From Aphrocallistes beatrix (Eukaryota > Porifera > Hexactinellida > Sceptrulophora > Aphrocallistidae): a DNA stretch of 64,000 nt. Location of the stretch: contig OY725501.1 of assembly GCA_963281255.1 (NCBI GenBank), forward strand, positions 945,882 through 1,009,881, given 5' to 3'. The notes beneath the pieces were generated by a model. That model was not told the origin of the DNA. It saw only the letters and a list, made by a program, of their open reading frames with translations, and made no database searches. Made by a program: the position numbers and the translations under genes. Below, piece by piece: positions 1 through 9,469 of the stretch; position 1 is the first letter of the stretch, and each line of letters begins with the position of its first letter.

Positions 1-180
1 TTTGTGTAATATTCGCCATTATATATAGTGGGCGTGACAGGGGACAAGTAGCCTCAGTTATCAGAGGTAGATATTTATTCTTTGGAGTTAGTAATTGAGT
101 TGAAACTCTTAGATTTGGGTGATTAGAATGTATGTATATTATGAATTTGAAATTGAAAGTAGAGTTTTTAAGTAAACAAA
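1..180. repeat. Partial Tc1-type MITE (right half)
   Basis: The text from the 'ATATATAGTGGGCGTGACA' stretch through 'GTAATTGAGTTGAAACT' and 'GATTAGAATGTATG' matches, with substitutions, the right half of the Tc1-type MITE at 8987-9462. The left half lies outside the window and the terminal CACTGCC..TA is not seen, so this is a truncated, diverged copy. Confidence 0.55.
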
Positions 181-231
181 TATAGTATAATACATTCAGA
201 GTAAATAAATGTGAAACGGATTAGTTAAAGT

Positions 232-1317
232 TAGGGTTGTAAAGGGTGGGAAACTTTCCGGGAATATTCCCGGGAATTTATAAGACCTGGAAAATTTCGG
301 GAATTTTTGGAATTTTCGTTTTTCTTTAATAATGAGAAATATTCAAAGATTTTACTGTGCCGACTATAATATTGTATAGTGGCCCAGTTCTAAAATGAAT
401 TATTTTGTTTGTTTGTTTGTATCTGTCAATAGACCTGTCCTGGCTACACCATTATAGTACATTAAATTTGGCAAGTAGATATGAAATGTCCATCTAATTT
501 ACATCTCGGTATACGATTTTCCAACCAGCCACAATTTTTGTATTCAATATTTTGAATTGTAATGTCATTCACGAGAATCACAAGATTTAGAACAATTATA
601 GCCAATATAGTTTTCATTTCAATGAGGTTAAATAAAACTCAGTTAAAATTTGTCAGATATTTATTGACTAGAGCTGTAGCCAATATATTATTATAAGCTA
701 TAAGCTTCTGTTTATCTCATATCTGTTTTAACTTAATACAGTCAGGGTCGCTTATTATGAACCCGCTTAATATGAACATTCGTTTATTATGAACTAACCT
801 CCTGGTCCCAATTTCATTTTCTAGATAGGATTTGTATTGAGGGTCGCTTATTATGAACCCGCTTAATATGAAATATCTCTATTATGAACATATTTTTTGG
901 TCCCCTGGTGGTTCATAATAAGCGATCCTGACTGTAATGACTAGTCAGAAACGTATTGTTAGACTATTTGATAGGTTTCCCGATTGTTATAAGTACGTAT
1001 ATAGAAGAATTTGATAACTTATACTTACAACTAGTATGCGATTTTGTATTGCATTTATTATTGATCCATCTTGAATCAGTTCGGCACTGGTTGTATAATT
1101 TACATTTTTTTTTTCATTTTTCCTTTATTTTTTGAGTATTTAGAGGCAAATAAAGAAAGGTTTTAATTGAATTCAATTTATTTACCACAGAGAAATGCCT
1201 CAGAAACAATCAGATTTATTTAAACACTATAGCAGAAATTTCCAGGTCTTATAAATTCCCGAGAATATTCCCGGAAAGTTTCCACATTTGAAAATTCCCG
1301 GGAATTTTGCAACCCTA
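232..1317. mobile_element. Non-autonomous hAT-type element
   Basis: The element begins TAGGGTTGTAAAG and ends TTTTGCAACCCTA. It is flanked by a perfect 8-bp direct repeat GTTAAAGT (224-231 and 1318-1325), the target duplication size of hAT transposons. Subterminal arms (about 245-300 and 1225-1310) are inverted copies rich in CCCGGGAAT-type palindromes. No transposase reading frame is present. A smaller TA-flanked element is nested at 739-934. Confidence 0.85.
739..934. mobile_element. Pogo/Tigger-like MITE nested in the hAT element
   Basis: Termini CAGTCAGGGTCGCTTATTAT and the inverted counterpart ending CGATCCTGACTG are flanked by TA on both sides (737-738, 935-936). The motif 'TTATGAACCCGCTTAATATG' occurs twice inside, so the element partly consists of a tandem duplication of its terminus. 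The TA duplication and CAGT start fit pogo/Tigger-type MITEs. It has no coding capacity. Confidence 0.7.
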
Positions 1318-1379
1318 GTTAAAGTATCAATATTTTTCACCCGTATGGGCTTCTGAATTTTTTACATTCCAACACAAAG

Positions 1380-1570
1380 CAGGGTTTCATTTAGGGGATG
1401 GCGAGGGATGGCTCCCGCCATCCCTTGGATCTCATTCGCCATCCCTTGACATTTCCAGGGGGAGGATGCACCCAAACAACCCTATCTCACGCAGTTACGG
1501 CCTCGCCACCCCTTATTCCTCAAAACCCAAATTTTGCCATCCCTTGAGTCAATGTTTAAATGAAACCCTG
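1380..1570. mobile_element. Short GC-rich terminal-inverted-repeat element
   Basis: CAGGGTTTCATTTA at the left and TAAATGAAACCCTG at the right are inverted copies bracketing 191 bp. The interior has repeated CCATCCCTTG/GGGATGGC words and is much richer in G+C than its surroundings. A 5-bp direct repeat CAAAG borders both ends (1375-1379, 1571-1575). The superfamily is unclear; the CAGGG start resembles hAT, but an 8-bp duplication is not preserved. Confidence 0.6.
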
Positions 1571-1582
1571 CAAAGTGTTCGA

Positions 1583-1620
1583 TAGCCGCGCTACGCAAGT
1601 GCGCGAAGCCTGCTTGTTTA
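1583..1620 (+). repeat. Diverged Helitron-like 3' end fragment
   Basis: The text 'GCCGCGCTACGCAAGTGCGC' followed by 'GAAGCCTGCTTGTT' resembles the GC-rich 3' terminus (..CGCGCAGCGCAAG..GCGCTTGT) of the abundant Helitron-like family described at 2623-3158. Only the terminal roughly 40 bp is recognisable. Confidence 0.35.
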
Positions 1621-2052
1621 GAATTAACTCCTTACTTTTCGTATATTTTCTTGTCAACTCATAATGTACTATGATCCCGTCAATTTTAAGTTAACTCAAC
1701 AATTTAGACCAGCCAAAAGTTTTGCTCAGCCAAAACATGGCTAGACCAAACTTCCCAAATCTTGGCTGATATATTATTTGGTTGATGACATATATGCACA
1801 AACATTAATCCAGTATTAATAGTAAGGTACGCTTTTTAACATTTTTTCACTATCTGGTTAAAGATTAGTCCAATATTCCAGTGGCGGCGGAACGTAATTT
1901 TTTTTAGGGGGCTAACTTGAGTAACTAGTCCGCCTTCTACTAGGAGATCGAAAAGATGTGCAACATGATCCTTAATTATTAGATGTTTCGTTTGACTGTA
2001 GTAGGTATACACCTTGACATCTATTTATTGAGATACTGAACACAAAAATGAT

Positions 2053-2622
2053 TTAAAAATTGCCAAAAAACTGTTGTCTTCTATTATTTCTTGAAGTAAA
2101 GTCTACTGCAATGTTCAGTAGGTCTAGTTTGTCAGTACGCTGTTGATAGCTATGGAGGATAACAAGGTGATTCAAGCGTTTCTGAGTCAATGTTGAACGC
2201 AAATATGATTTGAGGCGTCTTAGGGTTGAAACTGTCCTCTCTGCAATAGCCGATGTTAGGGGAATAGTTAAGTACATCTGCAACAGTTTATCCACCTCAG
2301 AAAACATTGTGTTTTGGAAAACTTACAGGCATTGAAAATTTCACAAACAGTGTTCACGGAAGTAATCTTATGAATGCCGATCTGATTATCTTTGTTTGCT
2401 GTTCTACAACATCTGGCATCATTTGTAGCTGCGTGAGAAGATTTTCAATGTTTATGTTAGTAGCATACATGTTTTTAAAATCAGAAGATGGCTCAAACAT
2501 AGCCCCATTACAAGAGTCAATAATAATTAGGTGTTTCTCCTGCTTCATTACAAGTGTTCTTTGAAAAAAATGAAAAAATACTTTCTTGTTTTGACATCCT
2601 AAGAAATGTTGTTTACATAGTA
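2053..2622 (-). pseudogene. hAT transposase C-terminal fragment
   Basis: The minus strand encodes the hAT dimerisation (hATC) region. The diagnostic run 'LTIPLTSAIAERTVSTLRRL' is followed by 'KSYLRSTLTQKRLNHL', the typical 'xTAERTFSxLRRIKTYLRSTM' block of ZMYM1-like/52-kDa-repressor-like hAT proteins. Upstream residues (about 2610-2354, including 'NLLTQLQMMPDVVEQQ') belong to the same protein in a shifted frame. The linking stretch at 2310-2353 reads 'VNTVCEIFNACKF' in a third frame, so at least two frameshifts separate the blocks. The 5' part is cut off by the Helitron-like insertion starting at 2623. It lies inside the hAT element whose termini are at 1879 and 3561, so it is transposon-derived and not a host gene. 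It is non-functional as read. Confidence 0.75.
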
Positions 2623-3158
2623 CAAGCGCGCTTCGCTTGCTTGCGCTGCGCGGCTGGCGGACACTTCGTGTCCGCCGGAGGCTCCCTTCGGTCGCCTGGA
2701 GGTGACATTGGTTAATTATAAGGGAGATATCATCTCTAAATATGTCCATCTTAGTTTCAAAATCGATATCACTCGAAAAAACACCGAATTTGTCATTTTT
2801 TATAATTTTGATGAGTAATGATGACGTCATAGCAAAGTGATGAGTCATCATTTTTTGATGATAGTTGCATCATATGTGAGACGTGTTAGTATACAGATTC
2901 TATTAAAATTTCAGTCTTCTATTTCCTATAATGGCTGAGTTATGCCCGAATAACTATGTTGCTTAACTTTTAAAAATGTGACAATGACGTCATAATTCCA
3001 TGATGAGTCGACATTTTAGTCTGAGCTCAGAACTTACTGGAGCCATAGCCAAAAGACTCCTACATGCCAAAAATCAGCTTTCTACTCCTGGCAGTTTCTT
3101 CAATCAATTCGTTACAGATATATATATATACACATTAATCGAGTTTTAATAGTAAGGA
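2623..3158 (-). mobile_element. Non-autonomous Helitron-like element (reference copy)
   Basis: Read on the minus strand this copy starts TCCTTACTATTAAAACTCG, passes a short (TA)n tract, and ends in GC-rich hairpins plus GCGCGCTTG. It sits between A and T (A2622 and T3159) without a longer target duplication. The 5' TC(C)TTACTATTAAA sequence, 3' hairpin and A^T target are Helitron hallmarks; the 3' tetranucleotide here is CTTG instead of the usual CTRR. Hairpins GGCGGACAC..GTGTCCGCC and AGGCTCCC..GGTCGCCT lie next to the 3' end. There is no Rep/helicase frame. Internally it carries two TGACGTCA (CRE) sites, each followed 11 bp later by TGAGTCA or TGAGTCG. Confidence 0.82.
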
Positions 3159-3628
3159 TTATTAGTAAGACTCATTTATACGAGTTAGTGACATTCCGCC
3201 TACTCTATTGCATTGTTTAACACATTTCGATGTATTCTTAAATTGGAGGGAAGTCCGACATTTCGTTACTATATTATGGATTCATGGTGAATTAAATGAT
3301 TTCCCAAAATTACAATTTACATCAAATAATTGTCTAATCATTTAAAATCAACATTCAAGTCAATTTTGTAATATACTTTCATAACAACTTCTCTTAGAAC
3401 TGGTCACACCCACCAACCCGAAATCGAAACCTAAATGCCCTGCAATTAATAAATGAATATGTATATAAGAGGGAGGGGTAAAAGTATGAGGGCTGAGCCC
3501 CCCCTCTGCCAAAAGTAGAGGTGCTAAAGCCCCCCTAGCCCCCGTGGTTCCGCCGCCCTTGCAATATTCCATATTTCTAATAATTTTCTCTATACCACTA
3601 CCCCCTCCTAACTTTTTCACCAATTGTA

Positions 3629-3733
3629 ATATGCTTATTTTGTTCCTGAGCGAAATGCTATAGCATTTCGCTCAGGAACAAAATAAGCATATGAACAAAA
3701 TAAGCATATACGGAACAAAATAAGCATATACGC
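3629..3733. repeat. Perfect 64-bp palindrome plus three tandem repeats
   Basis: Positions 3629-3692 form a perfect inverted repeat with two 32-bp arms and no spacer (centre GCTA|TAGC). The outer arm contains GAACAAAATAAGCATAT, which then repeats two more times to about 3732 in direct orientation. The palindrome is AT-rich at its ends and has no coding content. Such long perfect arms are unstable in cloning, so either a very recent event or an assembly artefact is possible. Confidence 0.85.
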
Positions 3734-4637
3734 AATCAAGTCATCAATGTTTGTTTATCAACTTTCCTGAACATTACAGCCAATCGTTCTTGATTGTTTC
3801 GTAATTACATGAAAAATTGTGCATCTCTATCTGCCTTGTTACTGTGATGTGATTCTAATCGATCATTTTTGGTGACTTATTCTTTCTTTTGAAAAATAAT
3901 TGCTTGCAAAGCAGGCATATTGGAGTTATTCATTACATGGAGATTTAACAAAGCCGTATTTATTTGTTCTAGTATGCGCGATAACGTCTATTTTCATTTC
4001 TTTTATCTCCACATTTTCTCATCGAATTTATCAGTTTGTATTGAATTCTTTTAGAATTTCCTTTTTGAAGCAATCTAGCTCACTTGTCTGACATTCATAT
4101 TTTAAAAAAACAACAACATAGTAGTCAGTAATAATTTATTATCGTGGAAGCCATTAACAGTGTAATTTTAACCTTTTTGTTACAACAGTTATGATGTGTA
4201 TTTTCTACCATCCGAACTTTTAAAACTCGATTATTGATATTGTTTGTGGTATATATATATATAATTAAGTTGTAGTCAATAATGTAGTTATTCTTAGAAG
4301 ACACCCATTACTTGCATTATGTTTCTTTGATGAGTAATATTTTTTCCTAATTTTAAGGGGGGCGCATGACGTCATCATGTATTACATTTTACAAATTTTA
4401 TGTTAATCAAAAATATCCCGTTAATCAATTAAGAAGTCCAAATCCTACGTAATGTATGGACTAACAGTAAATGTACCATGGATGAACAACAAAATGAGAA
4501 ATTTTATTTTCTGAAATCCAATGAATTAAGTTAACTATGCATCTCTAGGACTCCCAAACATTACTACCCTCTTACCCTGTGGTTAAAATTATAATGTATA
4601 GTGAAATTGGTGATTGGATATCATAATTTAATATTAA
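3734..4637. other. AT-rich stretch without recognised gene
   Basis: No protein motif or inverted terminus was recognised here. A TGACGTCATCA motif at about 4368-4378 resembles the CRE of the Helitron-like family and may mark an old decayed copy. A short (TA)n run lies at 4250-4262. Confidence 0.4.
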
Positions 4638-4723
4638 CAAGCACGCTTCGCTTGCTTGCGCTGCGCGGCTTGCGGACACTGCGTGTCCGCAGAGTCGCCC
4701 TGCGGGCGCCTGGAGTAACTCAA
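4638..4723 (-). mobile_element. Helitron-like 3' terminus abutting a satellite array
   Basis: CAAGCACGCTTCGCTTGC starts after an A, followed by the two diagnostic hairpins TGCGGACACTGCGTGTCCGCA and GCGCCCTGCGGGCGCC. Both stems are fully paired here, with loop sequences (TGC) unlike other copies. Instead of the normal Helitron-like interior, sequence passes within about 30 bp into the 141-bp satellite. Either a truncated copy lies beside the array or the array is the body of this element. Confidence 0.65.
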
Positions 4724-4754
4724 TCAAACATATTTTTGATTTTTTCCTTATATT

Positions 4755-6430
4755 GTAAACAAAGGTCGACGAATAATTTCTCATATGGCTCCGAAATATA
4801 ATATTCAAAATCTACAGCACTACAAACCTCATGTCAACCGTTGGAAGCTAGATTCTAGCCCATTTTTGTAATTTGTTTACTTTATGTATCTATTGTAAAC
4901 AAAAGTAAACAAATTGATGATTAAATTTACTCGAAAATATGATATTCGAAATCTACACCCCTGAAAACCCCATGTCAACCGTTGAAAGCAAGTTTCTAGC
5001 ATATTTTTGAGATTTGTTTACTTTGTGTATCTAATGTAAACAAAAGTAAACAAATTGATCATCAAATTTACTCGAAAATATGATATTCGAAATCTACACC
5101 CCTGAAAACCCCATGTCAACCGTTGAAAGCAAGTTTCTAGCATATTTTTGAGATTTGTTTACTTTGTGTATCTAATGTAAACAAAAGTAAACAAATTGAT
5201 CATCAAATTTACTCGAAAATATGATATTCGAAATCTACACCCCTGAAAACCCCATGTCAACCGTTGAAAGCAAGTTTCTAGCATATTTTTGAGATTTGTT
5301 TACTTTGTGTATCTAATGTAAACAAAAGTAAACAAATTGATCATCAAATTTACTCGAAAATATGATATTCGAAATCTACACCCCTGAAAACCCCATGTCA
5401 ACCGTTGAAAGCAAGTTTCTAGCATATTTTTGAGATTTGTTTGCTTTGTGTATCTAATGTAAACAAAAGTAAACAAATTGATCATCAAATTTACTCGAAA
5501 ATATGATATTCGAAATCTACACCCCTGAAAACCCCATGTCAACCGTTGAAAGCAAGTTTCTAGACTATTTTTGAGATTTGTTTACTTTATGTATCTATCT
5601 ATTGTAAACAAAAGTAAACAAATAATTTATCATATAGATCTGAAAATATGATATTCGAAATCTACACCCCTGAAAACCCCATGTCAACCGTTGAAAGCAA
5701 GTTTCTAGCATATTTTTGAGATTTGTTTACTTTGTGTATCTAATGTAAACAAAAGTAAACAAATTGATCATCAAATTTACTCGAAAATATGATATTCGAA
5801 ATCTACACCCCTGAAAACCCCATGTCAACCGTTGAAAGCAAGTTTCTAGCATATTTTTGAGATTTGTTTACTTTGTGTATCTAATGTAAACAAAAGTAAA
5901 CAAATTGATCATCAAATTTACTCGAAAATATGATATTCGAAATCTACACCCCTGAAAACCCCATGTCAACCGTTGAAAGCAAGTTTCTAGCATATTTTTG
6001 AGATTTGTTTACTTTGTGTATCTAATGTAAACAAAAGTAAACAAATTGATCATCAAATTTACTCGAAAATATGATATTCGAAATCTACACCCCTGAAAAC
6101 CCCATGTCAACCGTTGAAAGCAAGTTTCTAGCATATTTTTGAGATTTGTTTGCTTTGTGTATCTAATGTAAACAAAAGTAAACAAATTGATCATCAAATT
6201 TACTCGAAAATATGATATTCGAAATCTACACCCCTGAAAACCCCATGTCAACCGTTGAAAGCAAGTTTCTAGACTATTTTTGAGATTTGTTTACTTTATG
6301 TATCTATCTATTGTAAACAAAAGTAAACAAATAATTTATCATATAGATCTGAAAATATGATATTCGAAATCTACACCCCTGAAAACTCCATGTCACCCGT
6401 TGGAAGCTAGTCTCTAGCATTATTTTCAAA
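4755..6430. repeat. 141-bp satellite array with 5-monomer higher-order repeat
   Basis: The word GATATTCGAAATCTACACCC recurs at 4941, 5082, 5223, 5364, 5505, 5650, 5791, 5932, 6073, 6214 and 6359, with a diverged first copy near 4799. Spacing is 141 bp, except for one 145-bp monomer in each block of five. The block 4941-5649 is repeated at 5650-6358 (709-bp period), including the same private variants, for example TTTGCTTTG in the fourth monomer. Edge monomers are more diverged than internal ones, as expected of unequal exchange. Each typical monomer has an inverted pair TTTGTTTACTTT..AAAGTAAACAAA. The apparent ORFs in this array are repeat shadows. Confidence 0.92.
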
Positions 6431-7419
6431 ATTCATCAAATGGTGTGAAAATATGTATATAAAGGTGTGAAAATATGCAGCTAATCTTTTTTATAGCCAT
6501 ACACTATAATATATTTAAGATATCAAACATAAGTTGTGGCTTTGAAGTATTAATAACAATGACGATCTATTTATTGTAGTGTCGTACCGGTACAATGATT
6601 TCTATTGTAATAGTGTAGTCATTTATTTTGTATAGAAAAGGTGCGAAAAATTGTTTTCCATTTTTTTTGCAGAGATGTGAAAATTTCGCTTAGATCTTAG
6701 AACTTAATCGTAGGCATATCATTTGACACCTATATGCAAATTTTCACACCTCTACGACTTCCCAATTCTTCAATCAATTCGGACAACCACACAAAAAAAA
6801 CAAAAAAAAAATCCTAGCATTTTAATATATAAGATAGTAAACATATAAAATGTACATTCTATAATATTTTAGTAGAAATACAATGCACAACCTAAATAAT
6901 AACTCTCATTCTCTCTCCTCACTCTAGCACTAATACGCATTCTGTTTATGATAGATGAATCAAAGGCACCAATGAACTACACAATAAAAATAGGAAATAC
7001 AGAAATAAACTATTAATTCAGAAATTTTCTTTAATTAACGTTTTTCTACAACTTTCGAAAGAGCTAGATAATTATAATTCTTGACTTTATTTGCGAGAAA
7101 GCAATTCACTGAGGTAAAAACAAGTTTCTGTAAGATGCTCCTATTGAATACTCCACAGTTAACACAATTTGACTTCCAAATATTCGTATCACGATTATCA
7201 CTATCTCTTCCAAGTACATTATTGTGCGTTCAATAATATTTTTCTGGAAAGCCCACTTACTAACTTTGACAACAGTTGGCATAAAATGTCTTCCATAAAA
7301 CAAGTATAGAATTCAAAACAGTCTCAGATTGGACTTAAGTCCGCCACGATCCGTTAACTGGAGAGGTTTAGACTCAGAATCCGAGGCTAAATCAAGAAGA
7401 AATTTAGAATTTAAAGATA
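6431..7419. other. Non-coding AT-rich stretch with GTGTGAAAATATG repeats
   Basis: The word GGTGTGAAAATATG occurs twice (about 6445 and 6463), with degenerate inverted forms near 6672 and 6752. The same word recurs at about 33963 and, in part, near 34245, so this is a diffuse dispersed repeat. No protein family was recognised in the short frames here. Confidence 0.4.
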
Positions 7420-7529
7420 CAAGCGCGCTTCGCGCTTGCTTGCGCTGCGCGGCTGGCGGACACTTGGAATTATGACGTCATTGTCACATTTTTAAAAGTT
7501 AAGCAACACAGTTATTCGGGCATAACTCA
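7420..7529 (-). mobile_element. Rearranged Helitron-like fragment
   Basis: CAAGCGCGCTTCGCGCTTGC through TGGCGGACACTT is the 3' terminal part in minus orientation. It is joined directly to AATTATGACGTCATTGTCAC..CATAACTCA, an internal segment in the opposite orientation. The CRE-containing interior is therefore inverted relative to its own terminus. Confidence 0.7.
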
Positions 7530-7794
7530 AAAAAATTTTATTTCGTTTTAACACCAGTTTACATTTTGACGGTCTATGCTAGATGAAAAGCATACTTTCA
7601 TTGTTGAATGAGGTACTAACTTGGCTAAACTTCAGAATTATTTAATTGACGTACATCTTGAAAGTTATCAACTTCGTTTCGGGTTCTGAAAGTCGACCCG
7701 ATTCCAAATCTGCAATAAATTGGAAAAATCAATTGAACAAATGGTATTTTATATAAGCACTCCATTGTTAGTATACGAATCCATTAGTTCATTT

Positions 7795-8036
7795 AATAAA
7801 CACAGTATTAACAAGAGCAACGTCTATTGTTGGTAAAGTAGCAAAATGTGTTTGTAAACGATAACATGTGTTGATAAAATGACAACTGTGTTGGTAAAAT
7901 GGATGCATTATTTCCTTCATTTTACCAACAATTGGGATCCTATTGTTGGTGAAATGACAAATTGACAACACTTGTTGGTAAAATTCCGGTCGAATATTTG
8001 TTGGCAATTTGCATTGATTTTGTTGATAAAATGAAG
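7795..8036. repeat. Degenerate TGTTGGTAAAATG minisatellite
   Basis: Variants of TGTTGGTAAAATG and its complement CATTTTACCAACA occur about ten times in both orientations (for example 7829, 7891, 7917, 7945, 7973). Spacing is irregular, about 15-30 bp. No coding content was recognised. Confidence 0.6.
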
Positions 8037-8056
8037 TATTCCCATGGTTGACACTA

Positions 8057-8960
8057 AAAAATTATACCTTTCAATCCGCAAACTATCACTTCCTATATGA
8101 TAATAATACTGTTCCCATGTCTATTTTTTTTCGTATTCTAGGATTTATCACGATCTATAGAGAAGTAATGAGATGTGTAAAATCCTAGAATTATTGAAAA
8201 TAGTATAGCATTATTATCATATAGGAAGTGATGGTTTGCGGATTGAATGGTATAATTACTTAGTATCTACGATCTATACATTTTCACATGGCTTTTAAAC
8301 ACTCAATCTTTTGTTTCCATTAGCAACTGAGGGATGCATGGACATTTTTTGGATTAATGCCTTTCTATTGTCATTCTATAAAAATTCAAGCATTAAAAAT
8401 GCAGATAACGATTTTTAAATGAGCTAGACCAGTGATTCTCAAAGTGGGCCGTAGAGCCCCTCAGGGGGCGCTGAAAGGTTGTTGGGGGGGGCGCTAATGT
8501 GTTTTGTTAGCAATACATCTACGATATTTGAACCTCAATGTGTATTCCAGAATATTGATGGTCAATCTTTGAAACAAATTTCAACATTCACTGTAGTTGT
8601 TAGAGCTAGAAAGTACAATAATCACACTGTCAATGGTTTCCCGTGACTAATTAATACAATAATTACACTGTTGATGGCTTACGGATCATGAATAAGGGGA
8701 GGGGGCGGTGTCGACAGTAAAATCCTGATTAGGGGGCGGTGTGCTAAATTAGTTTGAGAAACACTGAGCTAGACCAACAGCATTTATTCAATAAAAAGAG
8801 CCTATTGCGCAATCACATGATGACATATTGAATTTTTGACAGCTGAATTTGATACTCTGATATAATGTTTGTATATGGTAGTACTAATACATTTCAAAAG
8901 TCTATCGTATACGGTTTCTGATGTATCGGTCTAATTATATTTTGACTGTTAAAACTGGCC
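8057..8960 (+). repeat. Dispersed repeat with internal inverted arms (copy 1)
   Basis: 8057-8267 has inverted arms containing CAATCCGCAAACTATCACTT and AAGTGATGGTTTGCGGATTG. The following sequence, interrupted by the hAT MITE at 8430-8766, continues to about 8960 (GCGCAATCACATGATGACAT, ATCGTATACGG). The whole unit is found in reverse orientation at about 52540-53040, which lacks the hAT MITE and so marks the empty state. The superfamily is unknown. Confidence 0.6.
8430..8766. mobile_element. hAT (Charlie-like) MITE
   Basis: The termini are CAGTGATTCTCAAAGTGGG and TTTGAGAAACACTG. A perfect 8-bp duplication AGCTAGAC flanks it (8422-8429 and 8767-8774). GC-rich GGGGGCGCT blocks lie just inside. 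CAGTGATTCTCAA resembles Charlie-type hAT ends. A longer decayed copy of the same family lies at 41434-41826. Confidence 0.88.
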
Positions 8961-8986
8961 TCTTCGTTTTATGGCCTTCTGACATA

Positions 8987-9462
8987 CTGTGCCCGGACAA
9001 AAGTATTCGACCACTACAGAAACCGTAATACAAATAGTATTAAAGTGGGTCTATTCATAAAGGAATATGTACTCAAACTGTAAGGAATACTCCATTTTTT
9101 ATTTCAAATTCGTAAACTACACATTCTAATTACTCATTATTGATAGCCACAGCTTAATTACTAACTCCCAAGATTATAAATATCAACATTTGATACTTGA
9201 TGCTACTTGTTCCAAGTCACAGCCATTATATATGATGGCGTTTAGTGACACAAAGTGGCATAGGTTGATAATTTTTACATAAGAATAAGTAATTGAGTTG
9301 AAACTGCCAATTATGAGTAATTAGAATGTGTAGATTACGAATTTGAACTAAAAATAGAGTATTTTCTACTGTTTAAGGACATGTTCCTATTTAAATAGAT
9401 CTAATTTAATACTATTTGTATGGAAGTTTTCGTGGTGGTCGAATACTTTTGTCTGGGCAGTG
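8987..9462. mobile_element. Tc1-type MITE, palindromic
   Basis: The left end CTGTGCCCGGACAAAAGTAT and right end ATACTTTTGTCTGGGCAGTG are long inverted termini with TA on both sides (8985-8986, 9463-9464). The two halves are partly complementary throughout, giving a 476-bp foldback unit without coding sequence. Related copies lie at 1-180, 16846-17324, 21893-22260, 39273-41060 and 63682 onward. Confidence 0.88.
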
Positions 9463-9469
9463 TATATAG

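Larger units (their letters stand above)
1879..3561 (-). mobile_element. Decayed hAT transposon
   Basis: The left end CAGTGGCGGCGGAAC and right end GTTCCGCCGCCCTTG form inverted termini. A perfect 8-bp duplication CAATATTC flanks them (1871-1878 and 3562-3569). The enclosed transposase remnant runs on the minus strand with its C-terminus near the left end. A 536-bp Helitron-like element (2623-3158) has inserted into the coding part. About 540 bp of real hAT coding sequence remains, so most of the transposase is deleted. Confidence 0.85.

Noticed and set aside
4638..4723. GC-rich hairpins as rho-independent-type terminators
   Set aside because: The genome is eukaryotic and the hairpins recur as the 3' end of a transposon family in both orientations, with no gene upstream.
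5300..6251. Two identical 80-residue minus-strand reading frames
   Set aside because: They lie wholly inside the 141-bp satellite at the 709-bp higher-order spacing; identity reflects the repeat, not a duplicated gene.
4941..6420. CRISPR array
   Set aside because: The repeats are 141 bp and contiguous with no unique spacers, and there are no cas genes; this is a satellite.
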